Shown here one piece after another: positions 49,661 through 57,997 of a stretch of 64,000 nucleotides of DNA. The DNA lies in contig CAMGZM010000010.1 in assembly GCA_946183145.1 (NCBI GenBank), positions 41,410 to 105,409 on the forward strand. The letters are read 5' to 3'. A program made the position numbers and the translations under genes. The notes under the pieces were generated by a model. That model saw only the letters and a program-made list of their open reading frames with translations, made no database searches and was not told the DNA's origin. Each line of letters begins with the position of its first letter. The stretch's first letter is position 1. Source of the DNA: an uncultured Fretibacterium sp. (GTDB lineage: Bacteria; Synergistota; Synergistia; Synergistales; Aminobacteriaceae).

Positions 49661-51232
49661 CTATTGATTGCTCAAGAGTAAAAGCCCTTCTCCTTCTGTT
49701 ATGTGAAATACATTCTGAGGGAGGGGCGTTTCTGGTTTAAGTTCTGATGGCATGAGGAGAAATACGCGGTATTGAGTTCCCCATAATGTATTTATCGCCG
49801 ACTCAGGTGCTGAAAATTTCCGTTCTGCGACCCCCGGTGTCAAGTCCGCGCTGATTATCCGTGAGTTTCGCAGAGTGTAGAAATATATTGACGGATGATT
49901 TATCCCATACTGTAAAATTATGTCGTTCTTTTTGACGAGATTCCGCAGCTTCATACCCGCGTCGTGTGATGAGTAAAGCCCCGCTGAAAGGCTGAATACT
50001 CCTGCAAGAGGCATGAGACATATCAAGGCTGAAGCAGATACATTACGCGCCCATTTCACAGGCTGACGGGTCTTTGTGTAGTACCATGACGCAAAGAGAA
50101 AAAGCCCCTCCGTTATTCCCCACGGAACAAGCGACATCATAGAGGCTTCAAGCGCGGGGAAATTGTGCAGCGCGAACGGCATAAAGCAGAAAAGCACGGG
50201 AAAAATAATCAGCGTGTTGAACATCACAGCATAACGCATAGAGTGAAAGCTCCTCTGACGAAGCCACGAGTCAATCTTCCGCCCTAATAACGCCGCCAAA
50301 GCAGGAACGCACGCGCCGAGCGACAAAATATCACCAGTCAGCAGAGACGACACCGCAAAGACGCACGCCCACACGAACATGAAGAACTCGCAGGATTTTT
50401 GTGCAGGAAATTCACGCGGAAAAACCTCGTACACTGAACGCAGAATGAATCCGTGAAAAGGCACGAACGACACAAAAAGCAGCATCGATATTCCCGCAAT
50501 CCCGCCGAAATTGTACGTGTAATTCTGGCAGCGCATGAAGTGTACGATTTCAGGATTAGTGATTACGAGCGCGACAAAATACAAGCCCGATAACAGCAGC
50601 GTGATTATGATTCCGCCCGGCCATGTGAAGAAATCCCGCATCAATTCCCAGTCCTCAGAGAGAACGCAATATATCAGCACCGCCAGCAACGGCAAATACA
50701 ACCCCTCGAAACCGTAAGCAATAAACGCGAACGATATAGCAAGATGTGCCGTCCGCAAATTTCGTTTTTCCTCGCTCGAACGCACAATCCCCGACAAAGC
50801 TATACCCATCAAAGCGGCGTAAAGCGAATGAGGCGAGTCGAACTGCGAAACGATGAAGCAGAGAGTCATTCCCGCACAGACTGAAGCGGCGAGCCATGAT
50901 TTTCGCATTGGGTCATCAGAATACGGGCGCGCGGCTTTTGCTGATGACAATACCATTAAGAGTCCCGAAAGAGCCGGGAAAAATCTCACCGCAAACTCGC
51001 TCCATCCGATTAACTTTATCGCAATCACAGAGAGCCACCAGAATCCTACAGACCTTCCTGACGCTAAAGACTCTCCGATTTTTGGGACGAAATAATTTCC
51101 TCCTGCGGCCATGTGAACAGCAACAGAAGCGTTAATGCCCTCGACAGGATCAATTAATCCGTGAGTGCCTATACCCCTGAAGAATATGTAGAACAGAAGA
51201 AGCCCGAAAAGTGTTGCGGGTTTGAGTCGCAT
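49661..51232 (-). CDS. ArnT/GT39-like membrane glycosyltransferase
   Basis: Multi-TM; IDPVEGINASVAVHMAAGGNYFVPKIGES loop pattern. Confidence 0.65.
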   Translation of the reverse strand: MRLKPATLFGLLLFYIFFRGIGTHGLIDPVEGINASVAVHMAAGGNYFVPKIGESLASGRSVGFWWLSVIAIKLIGWSEFAVRFFPALSGLLMVLSSAKAARPYSDDPMRKSWLAASVCAGMTLCFIVSQFDSPHSLYAALMGIALSGIVRSSEEKRNLRTAHLAISFAFIAYGFEGLYLPLLAVLIYCVLSEDWELMRDFFTWPGGIIITLLLSGLYFVALVITNPEIVHFMRCQNYTYNFGGIAGISMLLFVSFVPFHGFILRSVYEVFPREFPAQKSCEFFMFVWACVFAVSSLLTGDILSLGACVPALAALLGRKIDSWLRQRSFHSMRYAVMFNTLIIFPVLFCFMPFALHNFPALEASMMSLVPWGITEGLFLFASWYYTKTRQPVKWARNVSASALICLMPLAGVFSLSAGLYSSHDAGMKLRNLVKKNDIILQYGINHPSIYFYTLRNSRIISADLTPGVAERKFSAPESAINTLWGTQYRVFLLMPSELKPETPLPQNVFHITEGEGLLLLSNQ

Positions 51233-51235
51233 GAA

Positions 51236-51784
51236 TTACTTGAACAGGGGCAAAAGGGCTTTGAACTGCGGAGTACCTGCCTTCCCCAAAAGCTGATATA
51301 TCACCGTCTCAGTTGGCACTACAAAGCAGCCCGACGACCTCATAGCCTCAAGAGCGAGTGAATGATTATCGCGTGAACGGCTCCCGCATGAGTCAGCCGC
51401 GACAACTACATTAAGGTTGTATTTCTCCTGAAGGTCTAACGCTGTCGAGATTACGCAGATATGAGTCTCAATCCCGAACAATATCACGGTGTCTTTTGTG
51501 CCTGAATTGAACCGCAAGTTGAGGAACGCATCACCGAATCCGGGATTAGCGGCGCAGGAAAATTCTACCTTCTCGATAACGGGCGAGTCATCCGGGGTTA
51601 ATGCTTTGAGTTCTGGGACAGTTGAGCCGATTCCCTTGGGGTATTGCTCTGAGATCATTACGGGCAATGAAAGTTCGCGGGCTGATGTCAGGAGCTTGCG
51701 AGAATTTTCGAGTACTTGATCTTTATTGTACATGGCCGGGAGTAATTTCTCCTGAATGTCAATCATTAGCATGAATGAAGACAT
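51236..51784 (-). CDS. Isochorismatase-family hydrolase
   Basis: FMLMIDIQEKLLPAM; VEFSCAANPGF; VILFGIETHICVISTALDLQE. Confidence 0.88.
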   Translation of the reverse strand: MSSFMLMIDIQEKLLPAMYNKDQVLENSRKLLTSARELSLPVMISEQYPKGIGSTVPELKALTPDDSPVIEKVEFSCAANPGFGDAFLNLRFNSGTKDTVILFGIETHICVISTALDLQEKYNLNVVVAADSCGSRSRDNHSLALEAMRSSGCFVVPTETVIYQLLGKAGTPQFKALLPLFK

Positions 51785-51888
51785 AGCCTCTATAGACTTA
51801 TGCACGTGAAACAGCCTCTCAATCTGTGAAAATTTTGTGTGAAAATTATTATATACTATGTGAAAAAATGAAAGGGGATTACAACCTA

Positions 51889-52173
51889 ATGAGCGCAAAA
51901 AAAGTTATAGCGTTTTACCTCGAGGGCTGCCCGTATTGCAGACAGGCCCGCGAAGCTGTGAAGGAATTAACAGAAGGCAATGCGGAATATTCATCCGTAA
52001 AAATCGAATGGGTAGAAGAGAATCAGCACCCGGAAATTTCAGCGCAGTATGATTACTACCGTGTGCCGACGTTCTTTGTTGACGGCGTGAAAGTGTCAGA
52101 GGCGAGGCCGGGCGAAAAGTACGAGGAATGCTGCGAGAATGTGAGACGGGTCTTTGAGGAAGCATTGAGATAG
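51889..52173 (+). CDS. Glutaredoxin/thioredoxin-like protein
   Basis: AFYLEGCPYCRQAREAVKEL; YRVPTFFVDGVKV. Confidence 0.88.
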   Translation: MSAKKVIAFYLEGCPYCRQAREAVKELTEGNAEYSSVKIEWVEENQHPEISAQYDYYRVPTFFVDGVKVSEARPGEKYEECCENVRRVFEEALR

Positions 52174-52177
52174 CTTG

Positions 52178-52351
52178 ATGGAAATATATTATGACTTGGG
52201 CGAAATCGCAGAGGCATATGAATTTCGCACAAAGCGCGGCGCAATAAGAAAAGCTGTAACGGGATGGCTTGCCTCAGAAATCAGAAGCGGGCGTGTTGAA
52301 GGAGCGTATCTTCTCTTCATGTACAGGAAGGATGATAATTTCTGCAAATGA
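52178..52351 (+). CDS. Small ORF (57 aa) of unknown function, possibly decayed
   Basis: ATG 52178 to TGA 52349; frame stays open after TGA (VVPAGTLKQWEMYKVKEPVFHWKSQPA*). Confidence 0.35.
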   Translation: MEIYYDLGEIAEAYEFRTKRGAIRKAVTGWLASEIRSGRVEGAYLLFMYRKDDNFCK

Positions 52352-52441
52352 GTTGTACCTGCGGGCACTCTTAAGCAGTGGGAAATGTACAAAGTAAAAG
52401 AGCCTGTGTTTCACTGGAAATCACAGCCGGCATAGTGGACA

Positions 52442-52792
52442 GTGGAGAAGGTTGCGCACCAGAAAGAGAAAGTTTTTCAGGGGCTGTACAGAATAGATGC
52501 TGATCCTGTGAGACGCAGACAATATGAACTGTATCAGAAATCGCCGGAATGGAAAGCAACACGAGAACGCCGGAAGCGCATGGATAATTTCACATGCCAG
52601 AAATGCGGGGCGCATGAATTGCTGCAAGTTCATCATCTGACATATGAACATTTAGGCAATGAGCTTATGGAGGATTTAATTACCCTCTGCCGGGACTGTC
52701 ATCACAAAGAACATTTTGGGGATAACAGCCGAAAACGGAGTCAAATCCGCCGTAATGATGGGCAGTATCTTCTCTTCACAGAGGACATATAA
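52442..52792 (+). CDS. HNH endonuclease-domain protein (GTG start)
   Basis: CQKCGAHELLQVHHLTYEHLGNELMEDLITLCRDCHHKEHF. Confidence 0.85.
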   Translation: MEKVAHQKEKVFQGLYRIDADPVRRRQYELYQKSPEWKATRERRKRMDNFTCQKCGAHELLQVHHLTYEHLGNELMEDLITLCRDCHHKEHFGDNSRKRSQIRRNDGQYLLFTEDI

Positions 52793-52902
52793 CACAGGCG
52801 CAACAGAGACAGCACTAACCCGGCAAATCAAGCACTCGCAAAAGCCGCCGAGCCTCTGCTGGAATACCTGAAGGATTACCCTCGCGGAAAAACGGAGAAC
52901 GC

Positions 52903-53031
52903 ATGATGATACATACGAACCGTTACGCAGGACTGATGAGCCTGTACATACAGATACAGAACGCAAAGTATCATCACATTAACCCTGCTGAAATCTTCAA
53001 CAGCAGACTTCGTAAACATCCCCACACCTAA
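52903..53031 (+). pseudogene. Short ORF truncated by IS605-type right end (element B)
   Basis: MMIHTNRYAGLMSLYIQIQNAKYHHINPAEIFNSRLRK then enters the hairpin ccccacacctaaaggcagggg. Confidence 0.45.
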
Positions 53032-53185
53032 AGGCAGGGGCTTTCGGTGAAGTTTGGTACTCGGCCTAATGTCTGGACACGCATACTACCGCTCCAGAAT
53101 ACCCTTATTCGCCGGGGCTGGTTTACTTCAGCCTCTATACGGTAGAACCTTAAAGGCTCACCCGCTTACATTGTTTTTTCTCAGC
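53015..53185 (-). mobile_element. Right-end/tnpB C-terminal remnant of a different IS605-type element (element B)
   Basis: Minus strand encodes AGEPLRFYRIEAEVNQPRRIRVFWSGSMRVQTLGRVPNFTESPCL* (compare NFSRTPCL* in element A), then hairpin CCCCTGCCTTTAGGTGTGGGG. Confidence 0.55.
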
Positions 53186-53812
53186 AATTTTTATGCGAAC
53201 ATCGCAAAGGCTACATGCCAGCCTGAAAACAGCTCTAAGACTGTTGAGTATTTATCCGTTCCTTTTACAGAACGCCCATTTATTAATGTATTGCACATTT
53301 TAAGAAACAAAAGGGTAAAAGTAAAGTACGTTAGCGCGTTTCCTCCACATAGCTATAGCAAAGGGTATCCACACGGTTTTTTGATGATTGCGAATTTCTG
53401 GTCAGGATTGTATTGGCACGCATGGAGAGATATTCCGGCCTCAAAACAGGCAAAGTACCTTGAAGCAGCAGGAGTCCAGCCCGGATTTTTCACGTTCACG
53501 GCGCATGACAAAACTATGGAGCTGTATTTCAATCCTGAATGCAAAGGTTATCCCCTAATGGACAGAGAAGAATACGACAGTTACTGGAGGCCGTTCCAGA
53601 ATGATAACTGGTGCAAAAAGTTTTGCGACCCGGACGGTGAAAACTGGTGCGAACACAGGGACAAGCCCCGCCCTTCCGGGGTCGGCGACATTGTAGAAGG
53701 CAATAACGGCAGGCAGTTTGTGGTAAATCAGGACGGAAAAATTGATGTGCAATACGGCGATGATGTACTCAGTCTGCACCCGCTGAAGGTTATCGGCCAT
53801 GTTGATATGTGA
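53054..53812 (+). CDS. Hypothetical ORF; N-terminal part is antisense to element B, true start uncertain
   Basis: ORF; C-terminal part FWSGLYWHAWRDIPASKQAKYLEAAGV... looks coding; overlaps element B remnant. Confidence 0.4.
   Translation: MVLGLMSGHAYYRSRIPLFAGAGLLQPLYGRTLKAHPLTLFFLSNFYANIAKATCQPENSSKTVEYLSVPFTERPFINVLHILRNKRVKVKYVSAFPPHSYSKGYPHGFLMIANFWSGLYWHAWRDIPASKQAKYLEAAGVQPGFFTFTAHDKTMELYFNPECKGYPLMDREEYDSYWRPFQNDNWCKKFCDPDGENWCEHRDKPRPSGVGDIVEGNNGRQFVVNQDGKIDVQYGDDVLSLHPLKVIGHVDM
53659..53687 (+). repeat. 29-nt palindromic repeat, copy 1
   Basis: ggacaagccccgcccttccggggtcggcg; 28/29 identical to 55306..55334. Confidence 0.85.
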
Positions 53813-53838
53813 GAACTGTTGATTTTTTTTCCCGCGCT

Positions 53839-53975
53839 CTGAGCCTCCCCATGCAGGATTCTTAAGAAGTTTGATTTTAAGTTTCCACCTGAATTAACAA
53901 GCATCCTTATTCTTAAAGGCGTGGCCAGTCCGCCCCTAGCAACGCCCCGTAAGGGACTGTATAGCCTCCGAAAAG
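53839..53975 (-). ncRNA. Putative stand-alone omegaRNA-like scaffold of element C
   Basis: Same three stems and spacing as 10519..10650 with compensatory or wobble substitutions. Confidence 0.5.
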
Positions 53976-54196
53976 ACACAACATTACTTTGATTTTTTTC
54001 TTACACATTTTCTCATAGAACCCGTCATAGTTCACATTTGTGCTACGCTGCGGCGAGAGGAAAATGTTTCCCCGTATTGCATTTGATGGTGTTGCTACAT
54101 TTTTGATAACGCGGAACGACTAACCGTAAAAAATATTATACTACATTGCGGCTTATATCCCGATAGCTAAAGCAAAGAGTTTTACGGCAAGTTTCG
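53839..54196 (-). mobile_element. tnpB-less mini-element (element C) related to element A, with both ends retained
   Basis: Right-end/omegaRNA-like segment 53839..~53975 and left end 54148..54202 match element A; no tnpB ORF between. Confidence 0.7.
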
Positions 54197-54227
54197 ATAA
54201 AGGCATAAGACAAAGGAGGATTCCCAC

Positions 54228-55484
54228 ATGCAGATTAACGGTCTCACAAGTTACACCGCGCAAATGCCCAATTTACAGCGCACTCATCACACATCAATCA
54301 CAATCCCGACTCCGAATGACCTTCAGGACTCCGTCTCAATCTCTGAGCTTGGCAAACGAATCGCAATGAACAGGACGCACAAATCAAACCGTCTTACAGG
54401 CGAAAGCTCACAGGTTCAGGACGTTGCCGAACTGATAAGCAAATCGCTGTCGAAAGTCGAAAGCACCCTCGAAAAAATGCACGAACTCGTGAAGAAAGCC
54501 TCAAATACTGACCTTACCGCCCTTGACCGAATCAATATGCAGATTGAGTACGAGGAACTCCGCGAATCTCTTGCGGGTGCATCGCTGAAAATGAATGAGG
54601 GACTCGCTCAGATTTCGGGCCAGAAAGTGGACAAGCCTTATACTAACCTCACGAACGAAAGCCCAGACGGCACGAAAGTTCTTGAACGCGCAAGAGACAG
54701 ATTAATGCGCGGTGAAGAATGGAATGTTGCGGAGGCATACGGGATTAAATACGATGAGGAAACGGGCGAAGAAATTTCGGGTTACTGGGTAACAGGCGAA
54801 AAAATGACGCGTTTCATTGACGGCTCTGAAGTATCGACGGTAAAGGACAAAATCAACGGTTCTGACACGATAAACTTGATGAGCAGTGTTACCGCCAAAA
54901 AAGGAATCGAACGTGTTGAAGAGCAGTTGACACGTGTGAAGGACATGCGCGAAAAATTCAGCTCGTTCATAATGAGCTATAACGGTGAGGATTTAGACAG
55001 CGGCGTGAAGGTCAAGGATTTGGACGAGTATGCGCGTCAGAATAAGTTTGACAGTGTGCTGGGCATTGTTGAATTTCAGGGAGCAAGATTAGGACTGCCC
55101 GAATACGCGCATTCAGAGCCGAAACTCATCACACCCACAAACGGAATGGGCTTCATGTTCTCGCGTATTGATGAAATGTTCGGGGATATTGCCGGGAAAC
55201 TTGCGGCGAGTCCGATTCATGAGGGAGTCGATGACGCAAGATTTGTTAATTACGCGAATGGCAATCCCGTTATGATCGAATCTGTGATGACTTGGGCAAA
55301 TTCGTGGACAAGCCCCGCCCTGCCGGGGTCGGCGCAGCTTTCGACAGTTGAAGAGCTTGAAGCACTCATAAAGGACGGGAAATCGCTTGACGGCTACAAT
55401 ATTGATAACACAGAACAGAAAGAAGACACACAGCCCGAAAATTTTGTAGGTTACATTTCGTCAAAAGTCAGTAAAAGTTATTAG
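54228..55484 (+). CDS. Hypothetical protein with flagellin-like N-terminal helix
   Basis: LEKMHELVKKASNTDLTALDRINMQIEYEELRESLAGASLKMNEGL resembles flagellin N-terminal coiled coil; RBS aaggagg. Confidence 0.5.
   Translation: MQINGLTSYTAQMPNLQRTHHTSITIPTPNDLQDSVSISELGKRIAMNRTHKSNRLTGESSQVQDVAELISKSLSKVESTLEKMHELVKKASNTDLTALDRINMQIEYEELRESLAGASLKMNEGLAQISGQKVDKPYTNLTNESPDGTKVLERARDRLMRGEEWNVAEAYGIKYDEETGEEISGYWVTGEKMTRFIDGSEVSTVKDKINGSDTINLMSSVTAKKGIERVEEQLTRVKDMREKFSSFIMSYNGEDLDSGVKVKDLDEYARQNKFDSVLGIVEFQGARLGLPEYAHSEPKLITPTNGMGFMFSRIDEMFGDIAGKLAASPIHEGVDDARFVNYANGNPVMIESVMTWANSWTSPALPGSAQLSTVEELEALIKDGKSLDGYNIDNTEQKEDTQPENFVGYISSKVSKSY
55306..55334 (+). repeat. 29-nt palindromic repeat, copy 2
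   Basis: ggacaagccccgccctgccggggtcggcg. Confidence 0.85.
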
Positions 55485-55603
55485 TCAACAATAATAAATT
55501 TCCCCGATATAGTTAAAGAAAGTCAGTAATATAATTCTCCGTGCTGTGAGGGAGAAGCTAACAAAAGACCTTCACAGGAAAATACAAAAGGAGAGATGTT
55601 ACT

Positions 55604-56044
55604 ATGGCAAGATACCCAATGATGAGAATGATGGATCCTGAAAGCATGATTGATACGTTCATGAGGGGATTCAATGAGCCATTTTTCACAGAAGGCTTCA
55701 CGGAGTTCGGCGCAAAAACTGACCTTTACCGCAAGGACGGTAAAATCTACGCAGAGGCAGAATTACCTGGAATTAATCCCGATGACGTAGAGTTACATGT
55801 TTACGGCGACAGACTCACACTTTCAGCAGAAAAGAAATCCGAATCAACAGAAGGCGCAAAGGACAAAAGTTATTTCCGCAGTGAGAGGCGTTACGGAAAA
55901 ATTGAGCGCGTAATCTCATTCCCCGTTGAAGCTGATCCCGAAACCGCAAAAGCAACCTTCAAGAACGGAGTCCTAACCGTCGAAATCGCAGAGAAGAGTC
56001 AGGACAAAGCTCACAAGAAAGTCGCAATAACTTCCGAAGCATAA
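55604..56044 (+). CDS. Hsp20/alpha-crystallin small heat-shock protein
   Basis: YAEAELPGINPDDVELHVYGDRLTLSAEKK; FKNGVLTVEIAE. Confidence 0.93.
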   Translation: MARYPMMRMMDPESMIDTFMRGFNEPFFTEGFTEFGAKTDLYRKDGKIYAEAELPGINPDDVELHVYGDRLTLSAEKKSESTEGAKDKSYFRSERRYGKIERVISFPVEADPETAKATFKNGVLTVEIAEKSQDKAHKKVAITSEA

Positions 56045-56065
56045 CCCCTTAACCAAATCACTTGG

Positions 56066-56098
56066 CCGCAGTCTGAAATATGGCTGCGGTTTTTTTTA
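56066..56098 (+). terminator. hsp20 terminator
   Basis: CCGCAG...CTGCGG + T8. Confidence 0.85.
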
Positions 56099-56200
56099 TC
56101 CCCGAACGTAAAATATACTTGCAAAACTTTTCACATCACAACAAATTTCATTTCTCTCTGTTATGATTCCATTATCTTAAACATTCAGGAGAAAATTTTT

Positions 56201-57019
56201 ATGCCTAACTATGATTATCATGACGCGCTCGAAACGTTAAACTACATGAAGCGGATAATCCCATTCACGCCGAAAACAGCAATCGTCGCAGGCTCTGGAC
56301 TCGCTGACGTTGCCGACATGGTAGAAGGAGCAATTACGCTTTACGCCCATATGATTCCGAACTGGCCCGGCTCTACCGCCCCCGGTCATTCAGGGCGAAT
56401 CATCGCAGGAACGATTCACGGAAGACCCGTAATTTTCCTTCAAGGCCGCGTACATTTCTACGAGGGCTACGACATGAAGGCCGTAACATTTCCCACGCGC
56501 ATAATCGGTATGCTCGGCGTGAAAGAATACATAGCGACAAACGCATCAGGAGCAATAAACACCTCGTACACTCCCGGCGAAATCGTAGCGATAAGAGATC
56601 ACATTAACCTGATGGGCGCGAATCCCCTCACAGGACGCAACAATGACGACTGGAACGAGAGATTCCCCGACATGACTCACGCTTATGATCCCGGAATGCT
56701 GAAAATTTTTGACGGACTCGGGCTGAAGCAGGGAATTTACGCCGCAATGCACGGACCTTCGTTTGAGACTCCCGCAGAAGTGAATATGCTGCGAATCTTG
56801 GGCGCGGATCTCGTCGGAATGTCCACAGTCCCGGAAGTAATCACCGCTAATGCTATGGGTATGAGAGTCGCGGGTTTGTCATGCGCCGCTAACATGGCCG
56901 CAGGGGTTGACCCCGATCACACGCTCACAGGGCAGGAAGTCTTAGAGGTTGTGAGCAAGTCTGCGCTGAAGATGGCGGGAATTATCACGGCATTAATTGA
57001 CCGTCTGAATCAGGAGTAA
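56201..57019 (+). CDS. Purine nucleoside phosphorylase
   Basis: VAGSGLADVADMV; GRVHFYEGYDMKAVTFPTRI; NASGAIN; MHGPSFETPAEVNML; GMSTVPEVI. Confidence 0.94.
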   Translation: MPNYDYHDALETLNYMKRIIPFTPKTAIVAGSGLADVADMVEGAITLYAHMIPNWPGSTAPGHSGRIIAGTIHGRPVIFLQGRVHFYEGYDMKAVTFPTRIIGMLGVKEYIATNASGAINTSYTPGEIVAIRDHINLMGANPLTGRNNDDWNERFPDMTHAYDPGMLKIFDGLGLKQGIYAAMHGPSFETPAEVNMLRILGADLVGMSTVPEVITANAMGMRVAGLSCAANMAAGVDPDHTLTGQEVLEVVSKSALKMAGIITALIDRLNQE

Positions 57020-57086
57020 ATACAGCCCGTGAAAATTTATGATATATTTACAGAATGACGAAATCCCCACATAAGGAGAATATTTT

Positions 57087-57995
57087 ATGCAAAGACTGAA
57101 ATTTACGGTCATAATGTTAATCTTGCTGATTACGCCAAAATTATCTCACGCGGCATCTTGGGTAAATTTTCCGACAAGCTGGGACATAGGGCAGGCGTTC
57201 GCGGTGTCAATAACATCTACAGCGGAGTACACACAGCCCGTTGTTACGTGGATGGACAGAAGCATATCGCTTAACATTGAGGCGGGCGGAGCGGGAAAAA
57301 TCTCATACGGACTCTTAGGTTCAGACGTTCGCAGAGTCAAGCCGGGAAGCTACAAGATATTTTTCGAGTTCATACAGGGCGGGAAAAAGTACAAGGCTTC
57401 AGGAAATATTTACCTGCGAGCAAGAGAATACCCGAAAGAAGAATTAAGAGTGAGTCCGAAAATGGTCAACCCTCCGAAAAAAGAGCTTCCGAGAATCCAG
57501 AAAGAGTCGAAACTAATCGGCACAGCATTACGCACAATGACAACCCCGCGAAAATGGACGACTCCTCCTCAGCCCCCGTTAGCGTCAATAACCCTCACGA
57601 GCAATTACGGTAAGCAGAGAATCTACAACGGTCAGCCGAGAGCCGGCCATAACGGTGCAGACCTGAGAGCCGTAACAGGGACAAGCGTACGCGCACCGTT
57701 TGCAGGAACAATAGTTCTCGCGGGAAATCATTATTACGCAGGAGGAAGCCTCTATATCGATTCAGGAAACGGAGTCATAACAGCGTTCTTTCACCTCAGC
57801 AATATACTCGTGAAGAAGGGCGACAAAGTAACGAAGGGGCAAATCGTAGCGAAATCTGGCGCAACAGGACGCGTTACAGGGCCTCATCTGCATTACAGCC
57901 TTATACTTGGCGGGCAGTTCGTAGACCCTATACCGTTATTATCAACAAGCATAACGAAAATGTTAAAGAATGGAAATGTACAGCAGGTGAATTAA
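57087..57995 (+). CDS. Secreted M23 family metallopeptidase
   Basis: GHNGADLRAVTGTSVRAPFAGTIV; GATGRVTGPHLHYSLILGG. Confidence 0.92.
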   Translation: MQRLKFTVIMLILLITPKLSHAASWVNFPTSWDIGQAFAVSITSTAEYTQPVVTWMDRSISLNIEAGGAGKISYGLLGSDVRRVKPGSYKIFFEFIQGGKKYKASGNIYLRAREYPKEELRVSPKMVNPPKKELPRIQKESKLIGTALRTMTTPRKWTTPPQPPLASITLTSNYGKQRIYNGQPRAGHNGADLRAVTGTSVRAPFAGTIVLAGNHYYAGGSLYIDSGNGVITAFFHLSNILVKKGDKVTKGQIVAKSGATGRVTGPHLHYSLILGGQFVDPIPLLSTSITKMLKNGNVQQVN

Positions 57996-57997
57996 TC

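Noticed and set aside
53728-53979. 83-aa minus-strand ORF LYSPLRGVARGGLATPLRIRMLVNSGGNLKSNF
   Set aside because: Not a gene: it is the tnpB C-terminal/omegaRNA-like remnant of mini-element C (same peptide as the end of 10535..11836)
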